Shown here piece after piece: positions 33,456-46,130 of a stretch of DNA of 64,000 nucleotides. The translations under genes were made by a program, and so were the position numbers. Within the stretch, counting starts at the first letter, position 1; each line of letters starts with the position of its first letter. Under the pieces are notes generated by a model. That model was not told the DNA's origin. It did no database searches and saw only the letters and a list, made by a program, of their open reading frames with translations. Location: contig NC_044978.1 in NCBI RefSeq assembly GCF_008728515.1, positions 2,747,771-2,811,770 of the forward strand. The letters are read 5' to 3'. This stretch comes from Papio anubis (Eukaryota; Chordata; Mammalia; Primates; Cercopithecidae).

Positions 33456-34434
33456 GAAAGGAGAGTTATAAAGGGCTAAGCACTTTGCAATATTACATAT
33501 TTTCTTTCATGATACTCCTTTGAGGTCCATCCTTTAAAGAGCTTGCTCTCTAGTTGAACACACGGAGAAATGGCCTTGAAAATAATCCAATAGCACTTAC
33601 AAAGCAGCATGCAGGATTAATGGTACATGCGGGCTGCAACTTATTGAAATGCTTGGCCTGTGCTTTGGAAGTACATTTTGGAGACTGATTTCTACGGTTA
33701 TGATTGCTCTTCATGAATCACTGGGGTTTAGCTAGACCATGTAGAACACTAATAATAAATGCGCATGTGAAGAGAATTGGATCAATTATCCAAACACTAC
33801 AATTCAGTCAAAACAGGATTTATTGCTGAAGGATAAAAAGAATGTTCCCATAGTTTAAGCTTGAGCTTAAGTGTGACTGCTCATTACGTTCACTGGGTAC
33901 ATGTTTTGCTGTTTACTTTGCTTTTTAGGATGAGACTAATTTGTATTTACATGACACTTTTCTAGCGGCTTATAAGAAAGCACATGTGACTGAGAGTTAA
34001 AAGCCTAGCTTGAACTTCCAGAACATTATTTCAGTGAAACCCATATCCAATTTATTTACTAATTATTTCAAGTTTTAATTGTTTCTAAATTATCATTTTT
34101 TTATCCATAAAAATATTCTTACATAATTTGAGGAAAATAAATCAGAATATTTTTTCTAATTTCTTAAAGTGCACTGCACTTTATAAAAATAATAATCGTC
34201 ATTATTATTAATGAATATAAAAATATATGTGATCACTATTGATATTAAAGTATTTACTATGGTAATGCCAACAGCTAATTGTCACTCCTAGATCTTGTCA
34301 GCTCCATAGAGGAGATATAAACACTGTCTCTGATAGTATTTTTGAATCACTTGGGAATGATTTTGTTTTCACTGTTAATGGAGATTCTCCGTCCTAGGTC
34401 ATGTGGGGAATATGGGGCATGGAGCTAAGAACCA
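33456..34434. other. Unassigned AT-rich DNA
   Basis: No gene recognised. The first 150 bases ('taagcactttgcaatattac') may be a further MIR or L2 relic. Confidence 0.4.
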
Positions 34435-34665
34435 AGTTCCGAGTCAAACAGACCTGGGTTCTAGTTTGACTACATCAGGTAGTCACAGTATTAACCATAA
34501 TACCTTTGGGTAAGTTACTTCCCTATGCCCCTGTTTTCTCCTTTATAAAATGGGAATTGAAACTAGAACCTATTGCGTTAGATTATCTTAAGGATTAAGT
34601 GGTATAAATAAAATAAAAAGCACTTATAACCATGCCTAACTCATAGTAAGAGCTAAGTAGGGATT
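34435..34665 (+). repeat. MIR SINE relic, well preserved
   Basis: 'gagtcaaacagacctgggtt', 'ctttgggtaagttacttccc', 'ctcctttataaaatgggaat', 'aaggattaagtggtataaat' and 'atgcctaactcatagtaaga' track the sense MIR consensus over nearly its whole length. Confidence 0.85.
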
Positions 34666-34784
34666 TGCTCTCATCAATAACTTTTTAAATTAAGCAATCT
34701 CCTTTGATTTACATATGAAAAAGAAAAGGAAAGGGAGAAAAATGTAATTGACTAAAAGCTTTGCAGAGAACAGCAGGTATACAG

Positions 34785-35050
34785 CCAAGTGCCCCTCCCA
34801 CGACACTCCTGCCTTCTCCAATCTCTACTCTCCACATGTGTTAGCTTCCATCTCTCGGACGAGCTTCCTCAGCCTGGCAGGAAATATGACCTGACAGAAC
34901 TGTGGCTGACACCTCTCACCCTGCCCGTCAGAAACATCCTTCACCTTATTCTCTAGATTCTGTTTGAAAAATTCCAGGAAATAGCTCCTGTTGGCCTGGT
35001 TTATGTCCTGGGCCCAACTTTGGGCCAATAACTGTCCTCAGATTGTCCTA
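34785..35050 (+). repeat. Old interspersed repeat, family not named
   Basis: 'cctgttggcctggtttatgt' followed by 'cccaactttgggccaataac' resembles the 'gattggcct..gggtcatgtgccc..ccaatcactg' block of the repeat also seen at 28745-29180. A 67-codon minus frame across it is a by-product. Confidence 0.35.
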
Positions 35051-35084
35051 ATCCTATCCCTGCTATGTAGTACACAGATTCGAG

Positions 35085-35270
35085 AGCCACGCTGCACTGC
35101 AGCCCTGCCACTACCAGATGTGTGGTCTTCAGTAAAGCACTTCCATTTCAGGATCTTCATTTGGAAAATGGAGATAATAGTGGTATCTATTCCAAAGCGT
35201 ATCATCGTCAGGGTTAAACAAACTCACACATATTAAGGGCTTCAAAGACGATGGCTTATGGGAAGCTCTC
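35085..35270 (+). repeat. MIR SINE relic
   Basis: 'cctgccactaccagatgtgt' then 'ggtcttcagtaaagcacttc', 'ggatcttcatttggaaaatg', 'ggagataatagtggtatcta' and 'cagggttaaacaaactcaca' follow sense MIR. Confidence 0.8.
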
Positions 35271-36448
35271 AACAGTGTTGGCTGTCATGATCTCGCTGGA
35301 ATTACGGAGCCATCAATATCCCTGGTCAATCTACTACCGCCAGAGAAGCAAGGTGCTGTCGGAACACGGAAGTTTCTGCCAAACTCCAAGTCGTAAGTAA
35401 GGTCGGAGTGGGATTTGCCCTGAGGAGGCAGGGTGCATAATCTTGATTCTCAATCTTCCCAGAAAGCAGAAAACGGATTCATTCAGCAGGAAGACAACTT
35501 TCCGGAGCTGTGCAGATTTGGGCACACCATTTTACGTGTTTTGATTTTAATTGCCTCATTTGTCCAATAGATTATTTCTAAGATCTTTCCAGTTCTAAAA
35601 GTTTATAATTATTTTGTAACCACAAATCCCCATGTAATAAAAACAAAGAAATAAAACAAGCTACAAATTAATTTGCTACTTAATTTTCCACAAATTCCAA
35701 CTTTTGAAGGTCTAAGACACAAGCCAGAGTTTCTATTTTCATCCTAATACATATTATCAATATTTCTGGGTCTCACAAAATGCTTGTGCTATAAATTAAA
35801 TAATATGGCACCCTACTTCATGAATAGGGGAAAGAATGTGAAGCGATTATTTTCAAGGTGGTTCTAAAGACTGTTTTAGGAAAATCTGGGATTAAAGTAA
35901 AATCCCACAGGTATTGTATGTTTCACTGTGAGCCTTCATGCTCTCCCTGGCACTTGTGGAGCAGCGAACTTGGTAACATTCTCCTTTGAAGAAGTGCGAT
36001 CCTGGATGAAGTAACCATATGCCTCCCCAGAGAGTCTCACAGTATCAAGAACATTTCCTGGATTATAAACTCCTAGGAGAATTTATTTTATGTAAACCAT
36101 AAAGTAAATTCAAATTAGCTAATAAGGAGCCAAACAATATTTTCACACTAGGAATTAGACAGGTGTCAAAGGGGAATTCTAAAACATAAACACAAAGCAG
36201 CCTCTTGCTCTGCATTCAATGGCTGCTGCTCATGGCAACTCCTCATGTAAATAATGGCTTAAGAGGCTGGAGACACTTTTCTTGAGATAACTGTTCTAGG
36301 GTTTTTACATTTAAACTCTCCTCTAAATCTCAACTAGCATCAAGAAAAAAGACATTTAAAAACAGCTAACAAGAGATTATTTTCATATGCCAGAAATCAC
36401 ATATATAAAAGCAACATTTATCAAATATTGTATTTGTGCTGCATTAAA
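35271..36448. other. Unassigned AT-rich DNA
   Basis: No gene or repeat recognised. Confidence 0.45.
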
Positions 36449-36460
36449 AACAGTAAATTT

Positions 36461-36761
36461 TGGCCAGGTGCGGTGGCTCACGCCTGGAATCCCAGCACTT
36501 TGGGAGGCTGAGGCGGGCGGATCACGAGGTCAGGAGATCGAGACCATCTGACTAACACGGTGAAACCCCGTCTCTACTAAAAATACACAAAACCAGCCGG
36601 GCTTGGTGGGCGCCTGTGGTCCCAGCTACTCGGGAGGCTGAGGCAGGAGAATGGTGTGAATCCGGGAGGCAGAGCTTGCAGTGAGCCAAGATGGGGCCAC
36701 TCACTCCAGCCTGGGCGGCAGAGCGAGACTCCGTCTCAAAACAACAACAACAAAAAAGCTT
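36461..36761 (+). mobile_element. AluY element, full length
   Basis: Sense Alu: 'ggccaggtgcggtggctcac', 'gtcaggagatcgagaccat' (Y-type), 'gcggcagagcgagactccgt' and a tail of CAA units ending AAAAAA. Target duplication aacagtaaattt (36449-36460) and aacagtacattt (36762-36773), one mismatch. Small deletions at 'gaccatctgactaac' and 'ggccactcactccag'. Confidence 0.95.
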
Positions 36762-36832
36762 AACAGTACATTTAAAAAGGTAGAAAAAAACTAACTTTTG
36801 ATTTTTTTTTTCAACCACTTAAAAAAAAAAAG

Positions 36833-37110
36833 GCTAAGACAAAGACACATCCTTTCAGTGATCAGGTAAGTAAGTTCTGGAGAGCTGCTGCATAGCAGGG
36901 TCACTATAGTTAGTAATAATCCATTTTACACTTAGATCGCTGAGAAAGTGGATCTCAAGTGTTCTCACTCCACCAAAAAAAGGCAACTAGGTCAGGTGAT
37001 GGATATGTTGGTTGGCTTGATTGTGTAATTATTTCACAATCTATACATATATCAAAATACGTTGTATGCCTTAAATTCATACAATGTTTGGCAATTATGC
37101 CTCAATAAAG
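36833..37110 (+). mobile_element. L1M-type 3-prime end, sense
   Basis: 'agggtcactatagttagtaa', 'ggtgatggatatgttggttg', 'gcttgattgtgtaattattt', 'cacaatctatacatatatca' and 'gcctcaataaagctg' follow the 3-prime UTR of an old mammalian L1. The 5-prime limit is uncertain; the AluY may have landed close to its start. Confidence 0.75.
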
Positions 37111-39256
37111 CTGAAAAACTATATGTACATATATATAGTATGAGCTCTTTTTAAAAGACTAAAAATAACTGCTTTACATATATATATGAATATCTTTTTA
37201 ATTAGCATGCTTTTTAATTTGTGATGAGGAAGATGATGAATAGCATCAATATGTGGATTATTTTCATGAGCTTTATTGTCCTTTAATGAAAATGAGAATA
37301 ACATTGGTTTTTAAAGCATGGTGAAGTTTATTGTTACTATTTCCTGGCTCCTGGTTATTTTCTCCTTCTGAAACTGGATAGGAAAATAAAGAATAAATCC
37401 TTTTTGGGTTGTATGTATCACTCATGTATCATACACGGCAATAGTTCAAGGCCCAGATAATTTATGGAACATTACACTTGCCTAAACAACCACCCATCCC
37501 CAGTAGAATTCACCGATTATCTCTCCTTTGGAAAAACCAAATCAAATCAAAACAAAACAAAACCCATATTTTCCAATTCTTCAGCCAAATGTATCAAAGG
37601 AACATTTTCTTAGAAGGAAAAAAAGATCAATAGGTATATATTCTGCAGTATGTGAATCACAGAACTCTAAATGTTCTACCATCTCTCAATGTCCTGCAAG
37701 GGATGTTTGTCAACGTCACAGTTACGAGGCTCTTCAGACAGAGACACACTCCAGAGTCCTCCAAGAGACAGATTTCAATAGCACTTTGGGCGGTTCAGGA
37801 AACCTGCCTGGCTGGGGAAAAGCCATAAGCTCATGCGGGTTTGCTAAAAAAGAAAAGGGGGTGCTCTGGGTCTCCTCATAGCCTAATGAGCTTCTACTTC
37901 ACCTTAGCCGAGAGTGGATAATAAACGTCCTGTTCCTGTTTCCATTCCACTCTCCTCTCTTCTCCCTTCTTTTCCTCCCTATTTTCACAGTTTCCTTTCT
38001 TCCTACATTTATTTGCTCCCTTTTCATTCTTCCAGTGGAAAATAAGAGTATATGGTTTAGAGGCAGTGGATATGAATTGGCAAAGAAATACCAGTCAAAT
38101 GCCTTTCTTTTTTCTGACTTCTGACCGGATCATCTCTCCGACAAGAGCCTCACGCACATTCCACGGAAGTTATATGGGGAATCCATTGCATTGACAGGGA
38201 AGTGTTTGCTCCAATCAAGTTTGTATCACACCTTGAGGAATTTGTAAAATAAGAGGCTTATCTCTCTTTTGTAACTTTTCTAGAGAAACCCCAGTTTCCC
38301 CAGCCTGCTAAGATTAGAACTAAAACAACAACAACAACAACAAAAAAAAAAACAAATTATATTTTTAGATTTAAGCCATATGGGCTAATTTATGAAAGTA
38401 AAAGTTTGGATTAACCAATGGACTCTGTGATGGAATGTGAAAATCCAAGAAGGAGGCATCACAAAAGAATTCATTAGGAATGCTGGAAGAATAGATTTCA
38501 CTTTACAGTTTTTACTTTCTGCATTTGTGTAATGCATGAATGAAATGTATAAATTTAAATTTGTACTTGAAGTTCTTGAAAACTACTGGATAAGAGCACC
38601 TTCTGTACCAAAAACATTCTTTTTAGCCATATTAAATTAGCTCTTCTATAAAGTTCACTTTTCAAAATTTTGGAACTGTAATTGGCAATTTGGATTAAGC
38701 TTTAGCTATTTAGGGGCTTGTCATCGTTTAATACTTGGGTTGATCAGGGTTATCCTTCCAAAGTCAAACAGATTACTATAGATGATCTACCACTATAGTG
38801 AGATTAATAGTCTAACCACAGAACAGATGGTATTTTCATTTGTTTTCATCTAACTTCATATCATTGCCCTCAGAGTTGGTTATCCACGTGAATGGTACCT
38901 ACAACCTGCTAGTCTATGGGATTTCTGGAGGACAAAGTTCTGCCTGAAAAGCATTTTCTGGACAATGCATATGTGGAAATCCAGAGAAGATCCCCTCAAG
39001 ATGTGCAGTGGGAACCACATTGGGAAAGATAGATTTTAAAGCATAAGGGGGTGTGGGGGGGCAAGATTTAGATCTTCTTAACTTATTGGTGAGATGTTTG
39101 ACAAAAGATATTGGATCTTCAAAATCCTCTTTTTACAAAGAATAACTACTAATTTCAAAATCATTTCGGTAGTCATCATTACAACTTTTAATAGACCAAA
39201 CACAATCTTAAGACAACAATTGCAACACCAAAGACCAACATTAGAACAGAATACTA
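37111..39256. other. Unassigned AT-rich DNA
   Basis: A (CAA)n run with an A tail at 38325-38352 has no SINE body attached. The longest open frame, 117 codons + at 37528-37881, begins in an A-rich stretch and has no recognisable domain. No gene supported. Confidence 0.45.
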
Positions 39257-39963
39257 CAGATTAAGCATTCCTAATCGGAAAGTCTAAAATTCAGAATGTT
39301 CCAAAATGCATGCCAACATTACACCACAAGCGGGAATTTCACACCTGACCTCAGGTGATGGGTAGCAGTCAAAACACAGGTGCACAACACACAGTTTAGT
39401 CACAGTTCCCAAGGGGGTTACTGTACGGTGTGCAGTCACCTTAATCAAGCACAGTATGGCAGCTGAAGAACAGACACCTGCATTGTTTGTTGTCGCTGTT
39501 GCTTAGCAGCTGATACAGGTATCTGGTGACGCTCCTGTGCTGCTTAGCCAGCCTGCACACATTGTTTTTTCACTCTGTTAATGTTATGTCATATTTGTGA
39601 TCATTAAGTACTCACGTGTGAACAAGCATACACAAGATTGCTTATCGGTAGCATATAAATTCAGTCATGAATGATGGTGATGCCAAAAAAACACAGATTA
39701 TCACATGGGTGGCTCAGGTGGTGGCATTTTTGCTTTCTGATGGCTCAATGTACACCAAATTTGTTTCATGCACATTATTTAAAATATTGTTTAAAATTAC
39801 TTTCAGTCTGTGTTTTCAAGGTGTATTTACAACTTAAATCAATATCGTGTTTGGATGTGGATCCCATCCCCTAGATATCTTATTATGTATATTCAAAATA
39901 TTCCAAAATAAAAAAAATCCAAAACACTTCTGATTCCCAATACTTTAAAGGATACTCAATCTG
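39257..39963 (-). mobile_element. Tigger-group nonautonomous DNA transposon
   Basis: A 707-bp segment flanked by TA (39255-39256 and 39964-39965) with imperfect terminal inverted repeats: 'cagattaagcattcctaatc' at the left and 'aaaggatactcaatctg' at the right. Interior phrases 'tcacatgggtggctcaggtg', 'gctttctgatggctcaatgt' and 'ttggatgtggatcccatccc' match a Tigger-like element whose ends read 'cagattgagtatccctta'; exact family not named. No intact transposase. Confidence 0.8.
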
Positions 39964-40029
39964 TACATATAACTAATACTGAGAAAACTGAAAAATGTTA
40001 ACCAATTATGGGTAAAATTTAAAATATTG

Positions 40030-40150
40030 GTTTAATACTGCCACTTACTAGCTGTAAGACCCTGAGTAAATTTCTTAACTGTGCTATACCATATTTTTCT
40101 CATTTGAAAAACTTGAATAATCATTAACTACCCAGCCTAGAATGTATTTC
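40030..40150 (+). repeat. MIR SINE relic
   Basis: 'ctgccacttactagctgtaa', 'gaccctgagtaaatttctta' and 'tttttctcatttgaaaaact' are close to sense MIR. Confidence 0.75.
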
Positions 40151-40544
40151 ACAATGAGTAGTGCTGTTGCTCTTGTTACTGTCATCATCATTATCATGCT
40201 GACAATGTAGATATCTAACTATGACAAGTCATCATCTAGATTGTTAGAATGAAGTGAATGTAGACACAAATGGTAGCTACAGTTTTAACTTAAATTTCAG
40301 GTGTTCTACTTGTTCTGAAAAATGCGAATCGACTTTGATATAAAAAAAGTTTGGTTTCCATAGAATCGGCAAAGTCTAGAGGAAATAAAGGCATGCAAGT
40401 TTGCATACCTCCAATCTTCCATGCCAAGATAAAAATCAGAAAACCATTAGGCATCATATGACAAGCAGTAACTGAGAAGCAGCACTGACGAGATGCCAAA
40501 GCTAAACCAATTCAGGATAAGTACAGTAATGTTACCTTCTCACA

Positions 40545-40770
40545 GTGACTGTGGGCTCTAGAGCCAGACCAACCAGACTGTGGGCTTCAGAACCAAACTA
40601 AGTTTGAATCTCAGGTTATCCACCTAGATAACAGGATGTTGTGGAAGAAGTTTCAACAAGCCAGTTTTCTTCTTGCAAACCACATCCCTTCATTGCCACC
40701 CTTGAAGGGTTACCCAGAGGAACAAATGAAATGACATCAGTGAAGCGGCCGGTAGAAGGCTCAAGACACT
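40545..40770 (+). repeat. MIR SINE relic with a small internal duplication (probable)
   Basis: 'gactgtgggctctagagcca' fits 'catggactctggagccagac' of MIR, and a second version, 'gactgtgggcttcagaacca', follows 29 bases later, as if this part were duplicated. The later part ('acccagaggaacaaatgaaa', 'gaagcggccggtagaaggct') fits only loosely. Confidence 0.5.
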
Positions 40771-43206
40771 CTGGGGCTGTTTAATGTGGGTTAGTGTTTA
40801 ACTGTTTCCCATAGAAATGTTTGTGAACGGCTTGCAAGTTCATAATCATACATTTCCAAAAAGTGAGGGGAAAATCTAGAGAGCGAAAGTAAGCAATTGG
40901 GCCTCGGGGACATGCCCACTGAGCAAAAAACTCTTCGATAATTAGGGAGGAAATTAAAATTCCATATTTAGCTAACAGACAGTAAAGGAAGATAAAGGTA
41001 TTGAGCAGCCCTCAGAATGTGTTGTATCTTCCTCATTTCCTACTACATTAATTACTAAGGACAACAGAACCATTTTGTTAACTCACACTAATGATGAAGG
41101 GCCCTGCTGCAAATTACTGAATATCCCAGATTAGTGACTACATAAATAAGCACCATAAAAACGAAACAACTGTGCTGAGATATAGGAGGCAACGTGTTTG
41201 TTCTGTAATTGCAGCTGCATTTTTGTTATTTGGGGAAATTCTTTATTCCATATGCGTGGATGCTTTTCCACATTGGAGGTAGCGTCAGAAGCCTCAACAT
41301 TTCCATATCTGACTGGTGTCACTACCTAAGTACGGAACAAGTCAACTGAGGAATTTGAATAGCACCTGATTTATATTAGAATTTGCCAATTCACATTTTA
41401 ACTATTATCTTTTCATTTTTCTTTTAAGTTTTGATGATTTCTCAAGCACCATCGTGCCACAGTTACCACTAAGGTCAAGTGAGTTCACCAAGCAATCTAG
41501 TAGCCGTGACATCGTTAATCAGTTCTCATAGACTGTACGTTCAATCAGCAATAATCACAATAGCTGAGGCAACCATGTGAAAACCTGCCGTGTCGGTTAA
41601 ATGGCTGTAATACGGAGTTCCACTGTCTTCAGTCTGTTCCACTTTATGTGGAAAGACATTCACTCACTCTCCAGCAGACCGAGGGTGTTCAAATGAGATA
41701 GAAACGAAAGCCAAGTGGACACAGAAAAGCAAACCATTATTCTAGAACTCAGAGCTCCCTCCACACCTAACGAGGTTATAAGAGAAACAACTGATCCATG
41801 TCCGATCCGCTAATGTTATCTTATTTGATAACAAATAACTTATTCTTGAAGAGAGAGCCCCAGATTCAATTTATATCTCACAGTCCAAGTAAATAAGAAA
41901 AGGCTGACAAATCGCTCTCCACAAATCCCCACAATTTCATGTTCCCTTTGGTCATATCAGGGAAAAGTCAGGGCAGGAAATGAGGTTTGTGCTGCTGATA
42001 GTCTGTGTAAACAGAAAGTTTCTTTCTGAACTACTCCAGGAGATCAGCTCTGTCAATGAGACAGGTATGTCAGAAAAAACAAAACAAAACAAAACAAAAA
42101 AATCACATTTGCAGAAAATTAGAGGGATTCAAAAGGAAAAGAGAGATCTCATAACACTATTTTTAAATGAACAGTTACTACTTTGTCATTAGTAGCACGT
42201 GAAATGAATGTTCCTGTTTCAAGGGCATTTGGGTTGGAAGAGGTAAAAATTGTCCTGAGGGCACATATGCTTCAGGTAGGTAAAAAAAATAACCTAGTAC
42301 TATTCATTTGTGAACATCTTATAGTCATTCCCCAGTTTGGGATGCAATGAGCAGTTGCAAGGAGAAAACTCACTACAGCTGAAGCCACAGACTCCACACC
42401 TTCACTGGGGGTCTGTGGGCCCGCCTGTAGTTCAGTGACAGACAGGACGTCACTAGTTGTTGACGCTGGCTGGAGCTCTGGGCTGGAGAATGGGGATGCT
42501 AACCTCTTCCCCACTTTCTAGAACTACTTCCTGATGTGGCGTCTCGCCTAGATCAGTGTGCGAGCTGAGCATCGAATATTGTACTTATTTTAATAAAATG
42601 ATTTTGATTTTAAAATGTATGGAGCTCTTTTCAAATTGCAACACAAAATATCTTTACTCTGAGTCTTGCCTTCTGTTATAGCCTTGAAGTTTCTACTCCC
42701 CAATTCTTATTAAGAATAGCGTTAGAATTCATCCGTTCATCCAAATACCTGTCTGCATATTCTAAATTTTACCTTAAAGTCAAGCTTGACCATTAGAATG
42801 ATGTATGTTTATAGTTTTTGTAGCCTATTGTAAAAACACTCAAGCTTTATTCTGGCAATGACTAATACTGAGAGATGTTATCCATTGAGAGTGAGCCCTG
42901 GATGTGCATTTATTCATTCCAGTGATGGTGTTAAAGACATCACCTAGTCCATCACCCGGTATCACTTTAAGAAAACTAATGGGAAACATCTCTCCCAGCT
43001 CCAAAATGAAGAAAAGCCCTGATTCTCCTGGACAGTTCAGTCGCACCTAGCTTATGGACGCTGTTTCTTGGGCATGGCAGTGTCTCTCTTTGCTTTAGCT
43101 CTTTAGAGAAAGCCAGACTTAGAGGTAAGATTTGGACTTGCTTCTAGCAATTGTGTACCCACCACACAATACCAATATAAGTTTTGATGTGCTAATTTTA
43201 TTCCTG
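40771..43206. other. Unassigned AT-rich DNA
   Basis: An AAAAC pentamer run is at about 42077-42098. The patch 42380-42550 is somewhat GC-richer. No gene recognised; longest open frame is 80 codons. Confidence 0.45.
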
Positions 43207-43708
43207 ACAGTTTTCGTTGTCTATTGCAACATAACAAATTACTCCAAACATGAGGGCTTCAGAGTAACCACCATTTATTATCTCACAGTTTCTGTGGGTG
43301 CAGCTTAGCCCCGGGCCTCTACCCAAGGTATCTCACAAGGTCACAGTCACATTTCGGTCAGGTCCGTGTTCTCATCTGAAGCCTTGACAAAGCGAGAATT
43401 CGTTTCCAAGCTCATTCATGGGGTCATTGACAGGATTCAGTGTTTCTCAAGCTATTGGGCTGGGGTCCCGAGTTTCTGATTTTTGGACAGGGGTTTCCTT
43501 CAGGTCCTTGCCTAACGGGCCTTTCCCTGGGGCAGCTCTCAACACGGTAGACTGAGCAGGCAAGTGAAACGCACTCAGAGTGGGCTGGGTGCAAATCGCC
43601 GCCTTCCTGTAGCCTGATCTTGGTGTGACATTCCAAGATCCCATCCCATCACTACAAAGGAGTCTTCCTTTTTTTCAGATTCAGGGGGTACATGTGTAGG
43701 GTTTTTTT

Positions 43709-44012
43709 GTTTGGTTGTTTGTTGTTTTTTTTTTGAGACGAGTCTCGCTCTGTCTCCCAGGCTGGAGTGAGTGGCGTGATCTCTGCTCCCTGCAAGCTCC
43801 GCCCCCCGGGTTCCCGCCATTCTCCTGCCTCAGCCTCCGGAGCAGCTGGGACTACAGGCGCCGCCACCTCGCCCGGCTAGTTTTTTGTGTTTTCAGTAGA
43901 GACGGGGTTTCACCGTGTTGGCCAGGATGGTCTCGATCTCCTGACCTCGTGATCTGCCCGCCTCGGCCTCCCAAAGTGCTGGGATTACAGGCGTGAGCCA
44001 CCGCGCCCGGCC
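43709..44012 (-). mobile_element. AluY, Old World monkey type (AluYR-like)
   Basis: Antisense Alu with GTTT-rich tail, then 'gagacgagtctcgctctgtc', 'gccacctcgcccggctagtt' (the cercopithecid tag), 'ggtttcaccgtgttggccag' and a complete head 'gtgagccaccgcgcccggcc'. Target duplication catgtgtagg plus T run at 43691-43708 and 44013-44028. High CpG retention suggests a young copy. Confidence 0.97.
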
Positions 44013-44385
44013 CATGTGTAGGTTTTTAATGTGGATATAGTGCTTGATACTGAGGTTCGGGCTTCTCCTGAGCCTGTCACCCAAATAGTGAACACAGGAC
44101 CCAAGGGGTAGATTTTCCACCCTTGCCCCTCTGTCTCTCTGCTGCTTTGTGGAATCTCCAGCGTTTATTGTTCCTGTCTTGTGTCTGTGTGTACCCAGTG
44201 CCTGTAGTTCCCACTTATAAATGAGAACATGTGGTATTGGGCTTTCTGTTTCTGCGTTAATTAACACAGCATAATGGCCTCCAGCTGCATCCATATTGTT
44301 GCAAAGGACATAATTTTGTCCTTTTTTATGTCTCTGTAGTATTCCATTGTGTATATATACTGCATTTATTTATCCAATTTATTTT

Positions 44386-44681
44386 ATTTTATTTTATTTT
44401 ATTTTTGAGACAGAGTCTTTCTCTGTCACCCAGACTGGAGTGTGATCTCAGCTCACTGCAACCTCTGCTTCCTGGGTTCAAGTGATTCTCCTGTCTCAGC
44501 CTCCCAAGTAGCTGGGATTACAGACATGTGCCACCACACTCAGCTAATTTTTGTGTTTTTAGTGGAGACGAGGTTTCACCATGTTGGCCAGGCTGGTCTC
44601 AAACTCCTGACCTAGAGTGATCCGCCTGCCTCACCCTTGCAAGGTGCTGGGATTACAGGTGTGAGCCACCACAAACAGTCC
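44386..44681 (-). mobile_element. AluS-type element inside L1
   Basis: Antisense Alu with a TTTTA-repeat tail, 'gagacagagtctttctctgt', to 'gtgtgagccaccacaaacag'. Target duplication ccaatttatttt (44374-44385) and ccagtttacttt (44682-44693), 10 of 12. Small deletion after 'gactggagtg'. Confidence 0.95.
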
Positions 44682-46027
44682 CCAGTTTACTTTTGACAGT
44701 CATCTAGGTTGATTTTATCTCTTTGCTATTGTGAATAGTACTGAGATAAACATAAGAGCACAGGTGTCTCTTTGCTTGAATGATTTATTTTGGAGTGGGG
44801 GTAAATACCCAGTAATAGGATTGCTGGGTCAAATGGTAATTCTATATTCCGTCTTTGAGAAATCTTCAAACTGCTTTCCACAGAGGCTGAACTAGTTTAC
44901 GTTCCCACCAACAATGTATAAGCCTTTCCTTTTTCTTTGCAAGCTCACCAACATCTGTTATTTTTTGACTTATTAGTAATAGCCATTCTGACTGGCGTGA
45001 GATACCTCATTGTGTTTTGGTTTGCATTTCTTTGATGATTAGTGATGTTGAGCATTTTTTCAAATATATGTTGGCCACTTTTATGTCTTCTTTTGAGAAA
45101 TTTCTGTTCATGTCCTTTGCCCACTTTTTTAATAAGGTTGTTTGTTTTTTCTTGTTGATTTGTTAACAAATCTGTAAGTTCCTTATAGATTATGCATACT
45201 AGTCATTTGTCAGATGCATAGTTTACAAATGTTTTCTCACGCTCTGTAGATTGTATATTTACTCTGTGCGTGGATTCTTTAGTGATGCAGAATCTCTTTA
45301 GTTTAATTAGGTCTCACTTGTAAATTATTTTTTATGTTGTGTTTGCTTTTGAGGGTTTAGTCATAAATTCTTTGCCTAGGTCAGTGTCCAGAAGAATATT
45401 TACTAGGTTTCCTCCAAGGATTTTTATAGTTCGAGGTCTTACATTTAAGTCTTCATTTCATTTTTAGTTAATTTTTGTACATGATGGGAGGTGGGAGTAC
45501 AGTTTCCTTCTTCAGCATATGGCTGGCCAGTTTTCCCAGCACCATTTATCGAATAGGGTGTACTTTTTCCATTGTTCATTTTTGTCTACTTTGTCAAAGA
45601 TCAGTTAGTTGTAGGTGTGTGACTTTATATCTAGGTTCTCTATTCTGTTGCATTGATTTATGTATCTATTTCTGTACCAGTACCATGCTGTTTGGGTTAG
45701 AATAGCCTTGTAGTATAGTTTGAAGTCCAGCAATGTGATGCCTCTGGCTTTGTTCTTTTCATTTAAAATTCCTTTGGTTATTTGGGCTCTTTTTTAGTTC
45801 CACATACATTTTAGAATCATTTTTTTTCTAATTCTGCAAAAAAATGATGTTGGTATTTGATAAGAATTTCATTGAGTCTGTAGATTGCTTTAGGCAGTTT
45901 GGATGTTTTTAACAACATTGATTCTTCCAATCCATGAGCACAGAATATTTTTGCCTTTGTTTGTGTCATCTGCAATATCTTTCAGCAATGCTTTGTAGTT
46001 GTAGAGATCTTCCACCTCCTTGGTTAG

Positions 46028-46028
<1 letters not shown>

Positions 46029-46061
<33 letters not shown>
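46029..46061 (+). repeat. (TG)n microsatellite in L1
   Basis: Sixteen uninterrupted TG units lie between 'ccttggttaga' and 'ttttgtgaatgggattgc', which are adjacent in the antisense L1 ORF2 consensus. The run therefore expanded from a short TG/AC motif inside the L1. Confidence 0.95.
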
Positions 46062-46064
<3 letters not shown>

Positions 46065-46130
46065 GTGAATGGGATTGCATTCTTGATTTGGTTCTCAGCT
46101 TGAACATTTTTGGTGTATGGAAATGCTACT

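Noticed and set aside
43893..44294. 133-codon minus frame as a gene
   Set aside because: It spans the AluY head and the L1 3-prime UTR and has no independent support.
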